Shown here in pieces: positions 21,731-33,925 of a stretch of DNA of 60,427 nucleotides. Positions within the stretch are counted from its first letter, which is position 1. The number at the start of each line of letters is the position of its first letter. Made by a program: the position numbers and the translations under genes. The stretch comes from Basidiobolus meristosporus CBS 931.73 (Eukaryota; Basidiobolomycota; Basidiobolomycetes; Basidiobolales; Basidiobolaceae), in NCBI GenBank assembly GCA_002104905.1, contig MCFE01000541.1, positions 1 through 60,427 on the forward strand, read 5' to 3'. The notes beneath the pieces were generated by a model that worked only from the letters and a program-made list of their open reading frames with translations, had not been told where the DNA came from and did no database searches.

Positions 21731-24307
21731 GAACAATTGATAGCTCAAGATTATCACAACCTCTTTGAATTTGCGGCTAAAATTGCAACTGTTCAAGAAA
21801 AGCAGCAACCAGTTGTCCAGCTAAAAGCTATAGAGGTGCCACTCAAACTCAACGGCCAATCATATGTGGCACTACTGGATACTGGATCATCCAACTCTAT
21901 TGTATCACCTAGTGTAGTCAAAGAACTCAAATTGGAAATAGAAAAGCAACCAGGAAGATCATATATGCTGCTAAGGACCTCTCAGCCCCAAGTATTGGTA
22001 TTACCAACCCAATCAGCACACATTGTGGTTCAATGACTATAATCCATCAAATGGAAGTTATGATTTTCCAGATGGACCTCAGGTGGTCATTAGTCCAGAC
22101 ACCTTCACCAAGCTTGGCTTCACAAAGGCAAACTACCAGTTTCATATCATGGAATCACTAAATCTCAGCCACCCCTAATGGATCTGATTCCAGAGATTAT
22201 CTTGCCCCATCTGGAAGCAGAGGAGTCCATCCTAACTTCTCAAGCGTATTCTCAATCAGCCAAATTGGAAAATCAGCCAGCTGTAGAAAGAAACTAAGCC
22301 ATTCCTAGGGGCAGTTTTGGCACTATTCCAGAATCCATTGTTATGCTAAAAACCCCACCTGGTGAGTCACCATGGAGGAGGCAATACCCATTTCTGCATT
22401 CCTGTCAACAATTAGTTCATGAAGTAGCCCAAAAGTGGGCTGAGAGTGGAATTATCACTCAAGCCCCTGTCAACATAACATTCAACAGCCCTTTGATGCA
22501 TGCCCCTAAGAAAGATGCTGATGGAAATCTAACTCTGATGTCTCAGGGAGCTACCTTTGGGCTAAAGACATTATCAGCAAGTTCCAAAGAGTCATGACTA
22601 TAATACTCAAGAATGCACCATATGCCTTAGCGCTTGTTGATGATGCCATCATATTTTCCACAAACTTTAATGAACATGCAACTCATGTCATTGATGAGAT
22701 CAATAGACAGACAGCTGCTGAACTGATTCTCAATGCAGAAAAGTGCAGTTTTGCTTGCCTCCGAATCAATCTACTTGGATTCATAGTCACACCAGATGGC
22801 CACCAACTTGACCCTTTCAAACTGGTCAATATTCTTGAGTGGCCAAAACCCGCTAGCGTTAAGCTACTCTAACATTATCTTGGAGTACAACTATTTCAAT
22901 GAACATGTTCCTCTCATGTCCTCATTGAGTACCCCTTTTGATGCATTATGCCATAGTCCTGATCTTCCTTCTGCCTGGAACAAGGCCCATGACCAAGCAT
23001 CTGAGTCACTCTGCCAATTGCTCCCACAAGCACCCACCCTTTCCTACCCTGACCCTAATAAGACCTTTGTTGTTGCTACAGATGCTTCTAATGTTGGGTT
23101 AGGGGCTGTCCTATATCTGGATGAAGACTAAAATCTACCCCACTAGGTCTCTTTTCAAGCCAGATCCCTACAACCTGCTGAGAGAAATTACTCTGCCCCC
23201 AAGAAGGAGTTACTAGCCATAGTCTTTGCCTTGAAGAAGTTTCATCAGTATTTATGGGGTAATCCTTTTACCTTGAACACTGACCACTGAGCCCTTGTCA
23301 ATATCCCTACTCAAAAGACTCTGACTCCAATGTTTACCAACTGTCTTGATACTCTACTTAATTATGAAAATACAGTTATTCATTGCCCAGTAATCCTCAA
23401 TGCCCTGCATGATCACCTTTCAAAATATTCCCCACTTCACCTTAGGATTGATATGTAATTACTGAGATAATCAGTAAGCTCACTAAAACTTCCAAAATAA
23501 TCCCTCGACTGGATTCAACAACTTGGCAAATCTCACATGCCAATGATAGGAAAACATTGATACAGAGGAGTCATTTACATGGCCACTTTGGAAATGACAC
23601 ATATGAAGAAGCTACACTCTGATGGATATCACTGGCCAAATATCAAAGCTGACTGCCTAGAATATGTCAAGTCTTGCAGAGAATTTCAGCTTTACAATAT
23701 CTGGTTCCATGCATCTCACCCTTTGAGTCCCATCAATGCAAGCCTTTCAATGGATCACATTGCAATTGATCTAGCTGGTCCTTTCACCACTTGTGATGAT
23801 GGTAATCCCTACCTCTTTGTAGTTGTGGATGTCTTCACACATTTTGTCTTCCTCAATGCTATCCCAGAAAAGTATGCTGCCACTATAACACAAGCACTAC
23901 TCAGGCTCTTCTGCCAACTTGGATCCCCCAAGGTCATTCAATTGGATAATGGATCAAACTTATAAATCATGTAATAAAAGCCCTTTACCTGAATAGCACC
24001 ATTGAACACTGTCAGATCACTCCCTATCATCCCAAAGCTAATGGACTTGCTGAAAGGCATGTTTGAACCTCAGTGAACATCATCAGGAAATCTATCAAAG
24101 TATCAAGAAGAATTGAGACCAGTACATTGCAACCATACAGTATGCTATGAACACCAAAGCTGTTGCTCTACATGGATCAACACCATTTTCTTTGATGCTT
24201 GGAAGAAAGTTCTACCACTTTGGAAACTACCAGAATACAGAGTTAGCAAAGTTGAATGCATACAAGCAAATGAACCAACTTGAGTACTTTGACAACATTG
24301 TCTACCC
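21731..24307 (+). pseudogene. Gypsy2 pol remnant: protease, reverse transcriptase, RNase H, integrase
   Basis: Domains run in Ty3/gypsy order on the plus strand. Protease ALLDTGSSNSIVSPSVVKEL lies at about 21865. Reverse transcriptase pieces include LMHAPKKDADGNL, LALVDDAIIFS (the polymerase Asp pair kept, with Val-Asp-Asp) and LLGFIVTPDG (22340-22870). RNase H is seen in VVATDASNVGLGAVLYLDED and in KKELLAIVFALKKFHQYLWG with further decay. Integrase is seen in SMDHIAIDLAGPFTTCDDG, PKVIQLDNGSN and, after stops, YHPKANGLAER (23580-24200). Large parts of reverse transcriptase are deleted and stops are frequent. No LTR remains at either end. It was split by gypsy1 and is therefore older. Confidence 0.82.
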
Positions 24308-25235
24308 TGCTGTCAGTGACAGAAGTATCTTGCTGATGGCTGGGATATCTCCAATGCAGATAATAATATGTGCTTTACATGACAGCCATTTACTGTTATC
24401 CCACTGGAAAGTATACAAAATTCATCCAGCAATGGATACAGGTAGCTATCCAGGTTGGACGGTGATTTAGGCCCAGATACCAGTGAGACTACCATCAGAT
24501 TATTGCTCTGGCACCATAAGATGGGTAGCAGATTTTGATTGATAAGAATCAGTGGCCAGCAGGATTTGCTGGCAGAGTGCTTGTTTAATGTGAATCCATC
24601 AAGTGCTAAAACAAAGGCATGGTTATACATACCTTCAAAGTAGCCATTGCTTCTTATCTGTTTGTAATGTTTGCCATCAAATATATTGGATATGTTAGTA
24701 CTTGATTAATACTGAGTGTGGTACTGTATAACTTTGCAATATTTGTTGGACTGCATCAGCTTCCTCAGACGGGGTATGACCCAAGTATATATGGAGTGTG
24801 AACAATGTTTTCCCTCAATGCTGGTGGATTCCTGACAATTTGGACACATTGCAATGGTAGCATTTTTGGATGTGAATGCCATGCAACTGTTAACACATGT
24901 TGGAATCAGGACAGTTTCTGGATCATATGCTGCCAGCTGCATGACAGTTGTCCACTTGAACCATATACATGGTAGGTTGCATCCTGGAATTATTTTGGCA
25001 AGAAGTAGTAATTAATCCTCAAAGTCCACATTAATGATATTAGTGGAAACATGCCACTTTTCAAGCCACAACATGACATCATTCACCAGTAGATGAATTA
25101 CTGGGCTCACTTGGCTCCATAAAGTATCCTTGGCAGTTGTTTTAACAGGTGCTGTCTCATTGCATATATGGATTTGACTGCACTCATACTTGTTACGGTT
25201 GTTATGGGATATAGGCTCAAAATCTATCAGTGAAC
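24308..25235 (-). pseudogene. CACTA-type (Tnp2) transposase relic, right copy
   Basis: On the minus strand the order is correct for the N-terminal half. A zinc-binding-like part PTCVNSCMAFTSKNATIAMC followed by PNCQES and VIPRLRKLM lies at 24942-24706. Next comes the central VSLVSGPKSPSNLDSYLYPL with LLDEF and ITVNGCHVK (24552-24313). About 270 bp is shared with 14390-14659 at high identity. The N-terminal upstream part (to about 25235) is also shared with the copies at 44.3-46.1 kb. It ends where gypsy2 integrase begins. Confidence 0.68.
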
Positions 25236-25259
25236 TATTGTGTTGTATAATGATTAGTG

Positions 25260-25490
25260 TGGGGCTTGTTCCACAGTACAGAGGCTAACTAACAATATAC
25301 AACAACTTCCAGTATGCTAATACTGAAGTAGTTTATTGGGAGACTGATATACCACTTTTGCCATAGCAACATATTGACAAAGACACCTGCAGTTCAGACA
25401 CAGAGGTTATTCCACCCATTTATACACCTCACACACCTTGAGTTGAGTATCTTCTCCCAGGAGTACCTCTACACCACCACACCACCCGAA
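25260..25490 (-). repeat. LTR-B family fragment
   Basis: About 130 bp (25366-25490) matches 41926-42037: cacacaccttgagttg, tctcccaggagtacctctacaccacc and gacacctgcagttcagacacagaggttatt. On the minus strand it starts tggtggtgtagagg, the LTR-B start. The remainder is not recognisable. Confidence 0.45.
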
Positions 25491-26398
25491 GATATTACTT
25501 TCACTAATATCCTCAATCTTAGGCTCAAAATATATTATAGGCAGTAATTGTCACTCCAACAGCAGTGTTCTGACCTTCTGTTGACTATTGGGCTTATGTA
25601 CCTTTATAATATCTATTCCTTGATTGGGTGTCACTTTCCTTTCTGAGAAGAAACTTCCTAATATGTGAATTCTGAACTCCCCTTTAACCTAAAGGGGTGT
25701 TTTTTGAGTAAAGGGGTTTCTTAGAGGGGACTTTTCCTACATAAAAGTGGAAGTTTTCTTGTAGAACTTATATTGGTTTCTGGTGAGCTTTGCAGTCTCT
25801 TTACTGATGTAGTAACAATCAAAGTCAGAGTACTCAGCAGTGCAAGTGATGCAGAGGAAGTCTTATAGCCATTTAACTTGTAGTTGTAGTGTGGAAATTC
25901 TAGAAAGAGAGGCGCTCCTTTAGTTTTCAGCTGGGGAAGTCATATATATGCAAATTCTGAAGGATCAAAGTTTTTGGGCAATTGCGCAAGCAATATACGT
26001 GATACAAAACTAAGACTTTGCAGTGGTGCAGATCTGACATATACACAGCACATGTAAAATCTCATATGATTTGACTAGCTGGTCCAAAAGCTACATGCAA
26101 TTGAAGTCACCATAGAAATTCTAGCAATAGATGCCTAGTATATATGACAATTGGACTCTTTTGATTGTAACTCCTTAGGTACTCCTTCAAATGTGCTGTA
26201 CTTTGAAGCATGTGTTGGCTACTGAGTGTTCTGCATGAAATAATATTCTGGGGTGGATTACTTCTCAGGGTCTAGAGCATTTGTCTTTCAAAGTTGGAAA
26301 CTCTTGATCTATCACCTCTGTGTTACAATAGTAAAAAGCAAAATAAAGAAATGAGTGCAATATTGGTGTTGAGACATGTAGTAATGGAATACATTCCA
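25491..26398 (-). other. No gene; possibly a decayed LTR downstream of the 26.4-kb integrase fragment
   Basis: Immediately after the integrase fragment's reading frame, on the minus strand, comes a purine-rich gttaggggagac and then ttgtggtaatgg, a plausible polypurine tract and LTR start. No second copy exists in the window to prove it. A near-palindrome around 26381-26403 lies at that start. The rest shows no coding potential. Confidence 0.3.
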
Positions 26399-26968
26399 TT
26401 ACCACAAGTCTCCCCTAACTTTGAGAAATAATGCCCTGATTATTACTTCCACATGGAACTTCTTCAATCTGTGACCAGGTTGTGCAAGTGTGAGTGGTGT
26501 ACTCTCAAGTTCTGCTAGCTTATAAGACCCATTTTTGTTTGCATGTATGATTCTGTGGGGACCTTGTCATTGCATGGCCAATTTGGATGCCTTGTTTCTT
26601 TGGCTCTTAGTATTTTGAAGTAGTATCAACTCATCTACTTCAGGAGAAGTTTTTCTAAGGCATTTTTGACTGTCAAGGTACTTGCTACCAGCCATTATGG
26701 GCTTCTTCAGGTTTTCTGTTGCATTCTTTTGCGGAGTACAAGCTTGTTGAATCTGTTGCACTCTTGCTAGCAATAGCTCTGATGTTGTCATGGCTGGTTT
26801 TGATGGGAGTGTAAGCCAATTCTCAAAAGATATGTTTATTGGCAAAACAGCTTCATGTCCATATATTAAAAAAATGGTGCATACCCTGTGCTTCTTTTAA
26901 CTGTGACTCTATCAGCCCAAATTGCTTCATAAAAGTTATTTGCCCATGTGTTGGGTTCTACATATGGT
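26399..26968 (-). pseudogene. Gypsy-type integrase C-terminal fragment (gypsy4)
   Basis: The minus-strand reading gives NPTHGQITF-like decay and then PINISFENWLTLPSKP. A Lys/Gln-rich linker follows. The end is RIIHANKNGSYKLAELES then GHRLKKFH, the usual post-core end of Ty3/gypsy integrases ('GPYRI...NGSY.L.....G...H..RLK.F'). The core D-D-E is missing. The unclassified repeat U begins at its other end, so U probably inserted into or replaced the upstream part. Confidence 0.65.
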
Positions 26969-28480
26969 ATGCTAAGAAAGTAACTTAAGAATAGCAGAAA
27001 CTATCAAAGGTAGAAGAACAAGGGTGCCATGGCTAAAAACCAATGGCTTCCTCAAGAGCCCATCACAAGCAGGGCCAAAAGCTCCAGAGAAGCATCAAAG
27101 AGATGTCAGGTAGTTGGAAGAGTGTCAATTAGGAACATGCAGGCAGACAAGGATGCACCAGAACAACATTTATCAAGGAAAAGTATAGTACCCCTCAAGA
27201 AGCACTCAGTCAAAGTAGCAGTGAAGAACCTGGCAGTCACAAAAACCAGCAGCTTTTACAGGAGCCTGCCACAACCATGGTTGAGAGCTCAAAACAAGCA
27301 GAAAAGAAACATCAGGTTGCCGGAAGAGTGCCAGCAAGGGACAAGCTGGCCAAATCAGATGTGTCAGAGCAGAACCTATCAAGGAGAAAATGTAGTTTTC
27401 TACATGAAGCACTCAGACAAAGTAGCACTGAAAGACCTGTCAGTGATAAAGGAAAAGGTAAAGGCAAGAAGGTCTACCCCAGCCTGAGACAGGGAGGCAT
27501 GCAAAAAAAATTGCAGTTCTTGTCAATTAATGCCACAAGCCTGGAACAGCCTGAATCCCATCATAGCCTAGAAGAATAACCAACAAGAAACAGCTGTTTT
27601 CACAAGAGTTGAAAGTGCAGCCAGTTGAGCTACACTCCAACAAGGTAGATGAGTTTGCTGAAAAAGGCAATATGTCTACCACAGCCTCCACATCCTCCAT
27701 TTTTGACAGAGTGGAGATCCCACTGATAGACAAGGCTGCAACATCAAGAGCTCAAAAGACTATTGCAATGCCTTCAGTTGAATTCTGGAACATTAATATA
27801 CACACCAAGAGGTTATAGCACTTCTTCAAGAGCAGTGCTCAAGAAAACTCACTTGATATTGCAAAGACTTATTGCAAAGGCTGGCAGATGAGGTGCTAGA
27901 CCTTGCAGTGCCAGCTGAAGACTAGGATGTGTGGGAACCAGTAAATGAGCAGTGGCATAAAGCCATTGGGTTCCAGCCAAAGTTTTGGAACCAGAGCATT
28001 ACAGCAGAAATACTTATGGAGAGGTGGATTTTAATAGAGTTACCTGTTAAGTGCAGGGTTGGGCCTAATTTTAATGTAGGGTATAGGGACTTGTATAGAG
28101 CAATACAATTGGCAATTCAGGTTCTACTGAAGTTTCAACAAAAATGTATCCATTTGTATGCATGAAGAGTAAGAGACACGGTTGAGTCAGGAAGTAAGGA
28201 GTGTGAAAAAGAGGCAATAGCCAATCAATACACACCAATGTAGGAGGTGATAGAGTGGCTGGGATCAGAAAGTGAGCAACCTGGCAGGGAACCAACCAAA
28301 AACCACTTATACATTGTTGCAATGAAAAATCTTGACCAAGTGCATTGTGAAATCTGGGGTGCAATTATTTTTCATCAGTCTCTGGACAGTGTCTTAATAG
28401 GATCAGTAACTCTTAGTCACAGGACTCTAACTTTGTGACAGCTGTTTGACAGGATCTTTACAATAGTCTTTCATAGGGAT
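26969..28480 (+). mobile_element. Unclassified decayed coding repeat 'U', copy 1
   Basis: Shares its whole length with 47476-48985. Broken plus-strand frames encode a Lys/Ser/Gln-rich basic protein. KHQVAGRVPARDKLAKSD and RQSSTERPVSDKGKGKGKK (27277-27579) are matched at 47.8 kb by HQVACRVPARDKQ- and DLVVIKKKGKEK-like text. A more structured C-terminal part follows (HFFKSSAQENS, then RDLYRAIQLAIQVLLKFQQK, 27820-28150). No known domain was recognised, so I propose no function. The 3' limit is set by the point near 28480 where copia sequence starts. It is 5'-truncated relative to copy 2. Confidence 0.5.
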
Positions 28481-30545
28481 CTTGATGTAACAGGCATCCT
28501 TTGACACAGGCCTAAATCTGAAAAAGCTTTCTTTACCATATTGCTTCTTTTGTAGCTTCACAGGTTGGCATATACACTGCCTCTCTGGTGGAAAGTGTTA
28601 TGGTTGGTTGCTTTCTTGAGTTCCATGGAATTACTCCTTGACAGTAAAGAATGATGTATCCTGTGATGGATCTTCTGATTTCTAAATCTGTCCCAATGCG
28701 CATCATAATATCCCACAAGATCCTGTTCTTGATCCTAATTAGTGGATCTTAAACAGATATCAGCAGTTTGTTTTAGGTATCTAAAAATCTGCTTAACAGC
28801 CACAATATGATCAGATCCATAGTTTAGATTATGCCAGCTGCCAACTCCCACTGAATATGAGATATCTGGACATATTCCAAGCATGCTAAACATCAGACTG
28901 CTAACCATAGATACATAAGGAAAGCTAGGACTTCCACATGTCACTAAACTCTCTTGATTTGGCTGATTTTGACCAAGTTATGGTTTGTCTCCATTGGGGT
29001 GGCTGCCAGTTTACAGTCTTCCATTTGGTACTTCTGTAGTATTTCTTGAATATACTGGGATTGTCTTAGAGTGATAGTCTGGGCACTTCTCACTATGGAG
29101 AACTTCATCCCTAAGTAGTAACTGAGTTCTCCTAGATCAGACATCATGAATTCCTTATCTAGGCTGGATTTAGACTCTTCCAATGTTTCAAGGTTATTTG
29201 TGGCTTTGTTAAAGTCATCCAGATATGAAGCTAATAGAGCTGGACTTGCCCTATCTGGCTTATAGTATACAGTATAGCTGATACTATTCCACTTGAAATC
29301 AAAGAGTCCAAATAGGAATTTATTTTACAATTAAAGGCGCTTTGTGGTTGTTTGAATTCAAATAGAGACTTTTTAAGCTTGCAGACCAAATGGGTGTTAT
29401 CTTGGTCAACAAGCCCATCAGGCTGGTCCATATACACATCCTCATCAGGTTTTCAATTAAAAAATGCAGCATATGCATACATGTGATGAATAAAAAACTT
29501 GTATTTGGCTGCAATAGCCAATATCAATGTGATGGTATTGAACTTGACTACTTATGCCAGGGTCTCAATGGAGTCAAGTCCCTTTGTTTGAGAGTATCTT
29601 ATGACCCCAAGTGTTGTTTGAATCTTTCAACTGCACCATGAGCCTTGTACTTTGTCTTAAAAACCCATCTCCATCCAATTGATTTTTGGTTGATTGGTAA
29701 TTTGACCAAGTCCCAAGTTTGATTTTCCATCAGGGTCTGCTATTCCTTGGTCTTTGCAGATCTCCAAAGCTTGGCCTGAGGGATATTTAGGGCTTCTTGT
29801 ACAGTCTGGGCCTCATCAATATGGACTGAATAGGCATATGTTAAGTTTGTCCCCTCATTGATATAGTAATTTGTGCAATTTCTTGGCTGGTTGGATCTCC
29901 AGGCATTTGATACTCAAATGATTGCTCCTAGAATATTCCTGAGCACTGATTCTGGCTGACCTGCAGTTATAGAGCCCTCTGGAGTGAAAAAATCTTGATT
30001 GTTTTGCTCTGATTTAATGCTGACAGTTGGTGGATTTGAGAGCGGATATTTGTCCTCCTCTCATGTCATCTTTTGTCAAAACTTTGAATTTTCATCAAAC
30101 AACACTTCCCTGGACTTGATCAGCTTCTTTGCTTTGATGTTGTAGAGTCTGTATGCATTACTCACATCTCAGTGGCCCAAAATTATGCATTTTACACATT
30201 TGGGCTAAATTTTTCACTGCTTTACAGTCAGTTTCTTAGCATATACTGTACCTTAAAATATATTTAGATGTTCTGCTCTTGGTCTGTGCCCATACCATGC
30301 TTCAAGTGGAGTAGAATCACAAAGTATTCTATTATAACTCCTATTATAGAGGGATACAGCTTAGGCAACTGATTCCATCCAAAAATCATGGGCTAATTTT
30401 TGATTGTTCAGCATAGATTGTGCCATATCATTTATTGATCTGTTTGCACATTCTGCTACTCCCTGTTGCTTTGGGGAGTATAGTACAGTAGTTTCTTGCT
30501 TCATTTCATGAACTTTGTTAAAGTGGATGAAGAGTGTTGAGGTTT
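28481..30545 (-). pseudogene. Copia II pol remnant: integrase C-terminus, reverse transcriptase, RNase H
   Basis: The minus-strand order is correct. An integrase part (ETTVLYSPKQQGVAE, TPLEAWYGHRPRAEHLNIF) lies at 30500-30240. The linker with SNAYRLYNIKAKK lies near 30160. Reverse transcriptase (SIGWRWVFKTKYKA near 29680; SYLDDF near 29215; ESKSSLDKEFMMSDLGELSY) lies at 29700-28950. RNase H (ISYSVGVGSWHNLNYGSDHI, SITGYIILYCQGVIPWNS, LSTREAVYM) lies at 28940-28530. Stops and frameshifts occur every few hundred bases. The 3' end is cut by repeat U and the 5' end by a gypsy3 LTR. Confidence 0.87.
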
Positions 30546-30748
30546 ATTTGCATTATCATCACCCAATAAGATCCTACCTAATATATCTATTTCTGGCTGA
30601 TAAGGATCTGCTGCTTCATTTGCTGACTAATGCTACTGATTTGATAGATAATACTGATATACTGATAAGCAAAGCATATAAATGATTATTTGACTAAAAA
30701 CTGATCTAACTTAAACATTCAAGCGGCAGATCATAACATTCTCCCCTG

Positions 30749-33700
30749 CTAAAGCTGAGAGGGTTCTCCTGGATCTCTTTTCTTGTAATACCAATATCTT
30801 GATGGCTCAGTATTATCAGCAAATCTTGCAAGTTTGAGTCTGTCCCTATGCATTAAGTCTTCACGGATATTGCCTTGTTTGTCCACTAGTTGGTAAGTTG
30901 CAAATGAACATTCTCTGATGATCTTGAATGGTCCTGTCCGTTGTGGCTCAAACTTCTTCCAAGTGTTATTTCTTAGCAATACAAAGTTCCCAACTGTCAA
31001 TGCTTCTGGTGCTATAGACTTATCAAATCTCTGCTTCATATTTTCTGCACTCTGAGATACTTTGGTTTGTGCCTCTTGACGTCTTTGTTCCAGTTGCTGG
31101 TGTCTACTTGGCTGACTAAGTTCTTCCTCTAAGGCATCTGTAAGCCTGGGTTGTAGGAGATCTCCTGGAATCCTTGTTTCACATCCATACACTAAGTAAA
31201 ATGGTGATTGTTGGGTGGTATTGTGCACTCTAACTCTGCAGGCAAAAAGAGCTGGATCTATATACTCCTCCCATCTGCTGACAGCTCCATTTACATACTT
31301 GGTCAGAATTTTTCCAAATAATCAATTAAGGCGTTCAGTGACTCCATTAGTTCTGGGGAGATATGCCAAGGTTTTGAAGTGTTTAATCTGCTGCATTTCC
31401 AGGCAAGCCACTAATGTATTTGCCATAAACTTTGCTCCTCTATTTGATATGATCTCCACAGGGCATCCAAGCTTCATCAGTATCTCATGGTAAATGAAAC
31501 TTGCAACTTCTTGTTCACTGGCTATTGGTGCAGCTTTAGTAATGGGCATTTAGTGGCATGGTCAATTGCCACTAGGATCCAATGGTTGCATTTCCTGGTG
31601 GTTGGCAGTCTTCCAATAAAGTCAATTCCCCATCTCTCAAATGGTCTTACATGCTCCAAAGGGAAGAGTTTGGCAATTCTTTGTGGCTGGCCTTGATTGA
31701 TTTGGCAGTTTGGGCAAGTTTTCACTAGCTTCTCAATATCTTGTTTCATTCTGGGCACCATGCTCTGGCATTCACAAGGCTATAGGTTCCTTCAATACCA
31801 AGATGTCCATATCCATTGTGTAGCCTATGTATTAAATCCAGGCAAGCAATATACGGACAATAGTCAATAGGGCTTCCATCAACAAATTGGTAGAGTGTTT
31901 CATCCTGTACAACAGATTTGCTGGCTTCATCCCATATTATCTTCTTCATCTCTTCATCCACCTCATTAGAAATGGCTTGGTCCTCCAAGTATTGTGGTAA
32001 TAAGCTAGGCCAATCTGATTCATGCACCAAATTGGGTTGTGCCACTTGTCCTAGTCTTGATAAGGCATCAGCAACCGTGTTGGTTTTCCCAGGGCAGTAG
32101 ACAATATCCAAGTCAAATTGCTGAATGTATTCACTCCATCTTGTCATTCTTCTGGATAGAACCTTCTGAGTAAATATATACTTTAGTGAGGCATGATCAG
32201 TCTTTACAGTGCATTTGACTCCTTCAATATGGCATCTCCATGTCTTCAGGCAGTGTATTATAGCAAGCATCTCCTTCTCATGCATAGGATAATTTTGTTC
32301 TGCTGAGTTCAGTTTCTTGGATTTGAAGGCAACTGGGTAGTCCATTCACTTGTGTTCTTGGCTCAGTACTCCACCAAATGCATAATCTGAAGCATCTGTG
32401 CACAGGGTAAACTCTTTTCTGAAGTCAGGTATTTTTAAGCTTGGCAGCTTAGTAAGTTCATTCTTGAGCGTCTGAAATGCAGTCCCACAGGCTATGTCCT
32501 ACTTGTAGGTGTTGTCTTTCTTGAGGATATCAGTTAAAGGGGCTGCAATGCTTGCAAAGGACTTGACAAATCTCCAATAATAGGATGCCATTCCAAGGAA
32601 TGCTCTGAGTTCTGATATGCTATGGGGCTGCTACAGATTCATGACAACATCAACCTTCTTGGGGTCTAAGGTCACTCCTGTGCTAGTCACTATGTGTCCC
32701 AGATATTCAACATGTTCCTTAAAGAATTCACACTTGGCTAGTTTTCCTTATAGCTTGTTCTCTCTTAGCTTCTTCAAGACCTTTTCAATGTGTACCAAGT
32801 GATCCTCTTCTGTCTTGCTGTATATCAGTATATCATCTAGGGAGATTATCACAAACTTGTCTAAGTACTCCTGGAAGACAGTCTGCATCAGGGTCATGAA
32901 TGTTGCAGGGGCATTGGTAAGGCCAAAACTTATGAACAAGTACTTGTAATGTCCATATCTGGTCCTAAATTCTGTCTTAGGGATATCTTCTGGTTCCACC
33001 CTAATCTGATTGTATCCTGACATGGGGTTAATCTTGCTGAATATAGTGGCTCCATTAAGTTGGTCCAAAAGCTCATCAAACTGAGGTATGGGGTACTTAT
33101 TCTTCACAGTAACTGAGTTGGGGCTCTGTAGTCAATGAACATCCTAAGTGTTCCATCCTGCTTTTTCACAAAAAGCACCGGTGCTCCCCATGGTGACTTG
33201 CTGAGTCTGATGTATCCTTGCTCCAATAGCTGATCAATTTGTCTCTTCATTTCCTCCAATTCCAATGGACTCATTCTGTAAGGTGTCTTGCTCACTGGAG
33301 GGCTATCTCCTGTGTCAATGGTATTATCCACGTCTCTGACTGGTGGTAGGTTTATATGCTTGTCTGGAAACATGTCTGAATATTTCTTCAAGAGAGTCTG
33401 GACCTGCTGGGGTGCTGGGGTAGAGGAATCCTCCTGTAATATTGCCGTGAGGAACATCTGAGTACCTTTTCTAAGTGCTCTACAGAACTGTGTCTTGCTA
33501 AGTTCACTTATCTCACACATGCTGGAATTGACCAAGTTGAAATCCAGCCTGGCAGGTAATAGCTCATAGGTCTTGTTGTCCTTTTTGATCCAAGCAGCAT
33601 GGGTTCTGCAGTTGATTGATGGATCACAACAAAATAACCAGGTTTTTCCAAGTACAAGGTCAAACTTGCAGTTCCCAAATATATAAACCTGTAGGTCTTC

Positions 33701-33910
33701 TTCATAGTCATTGATCTTCATTCTTACTGGCTGGGTGATATGGTTGATTATGTGAGAGTTCCCATCAGCTGTGGAGACTGAAGTTGATTTGGTAGGTTCC
33801 AAGTTGATTCCAGCTTTCAAGGCAAATTGTTCTGACATGTATTCATGTGATGCTCCTGAGTCAATCGTGATTTTGGCAGGTACTCCATTGATTACTCCAT
33901 TTAAGTGCAA
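30749..33910 (-). pseudogene. Gypsy3a pol: protease, reverse transcriptase, RNase H, integrase
   Basis: Protease TIDSGASHEYMSEQFALKAG lies near 33850. Reverse transcriptase runs 33300-32750 with SKSPWGAPVLFVKKQDGTL, FGLTNAPATFM and IISLDDILIYS (the Asp pair kept; the catalytic 'KID' reads KIN in FSKINPMSGYNQ). RNase H tail is ALKTWRCHIEGVKCTVKTDH, DHASLKYIFTQ (32345-32050). The integrase zinc site is HRLHNGYGHLG ... CPNCQINQ. The integrase core is RWGIDFIGRLP, IISNRGAKFMA, TNGVTERLN (31761-31322). The C-terminus ends in DRLKLARFADNTEPSRYWYY. Frames break near 33105, 32750-32345, 31750 and 31320-31228. There is no chromodomain, unlike gypsy1. Confidence 0.9.
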
Positions 33911-33925
33911 TAACTTCCCTGAGTT

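Noticed and set aside
12620-25235. Simple insertion of gypsy2 into one CACTA element
   Set aside because: The two CACTA pieces overlap by about 270 bp, far more than any target duplication, so they cannot be two halves of one interrupted copy.
26969-28480. A host gene encoding the U protein
   Set aside because: Both copies are broken in different places, sit between transposon fragments and show no splice sites that would remove the stops.
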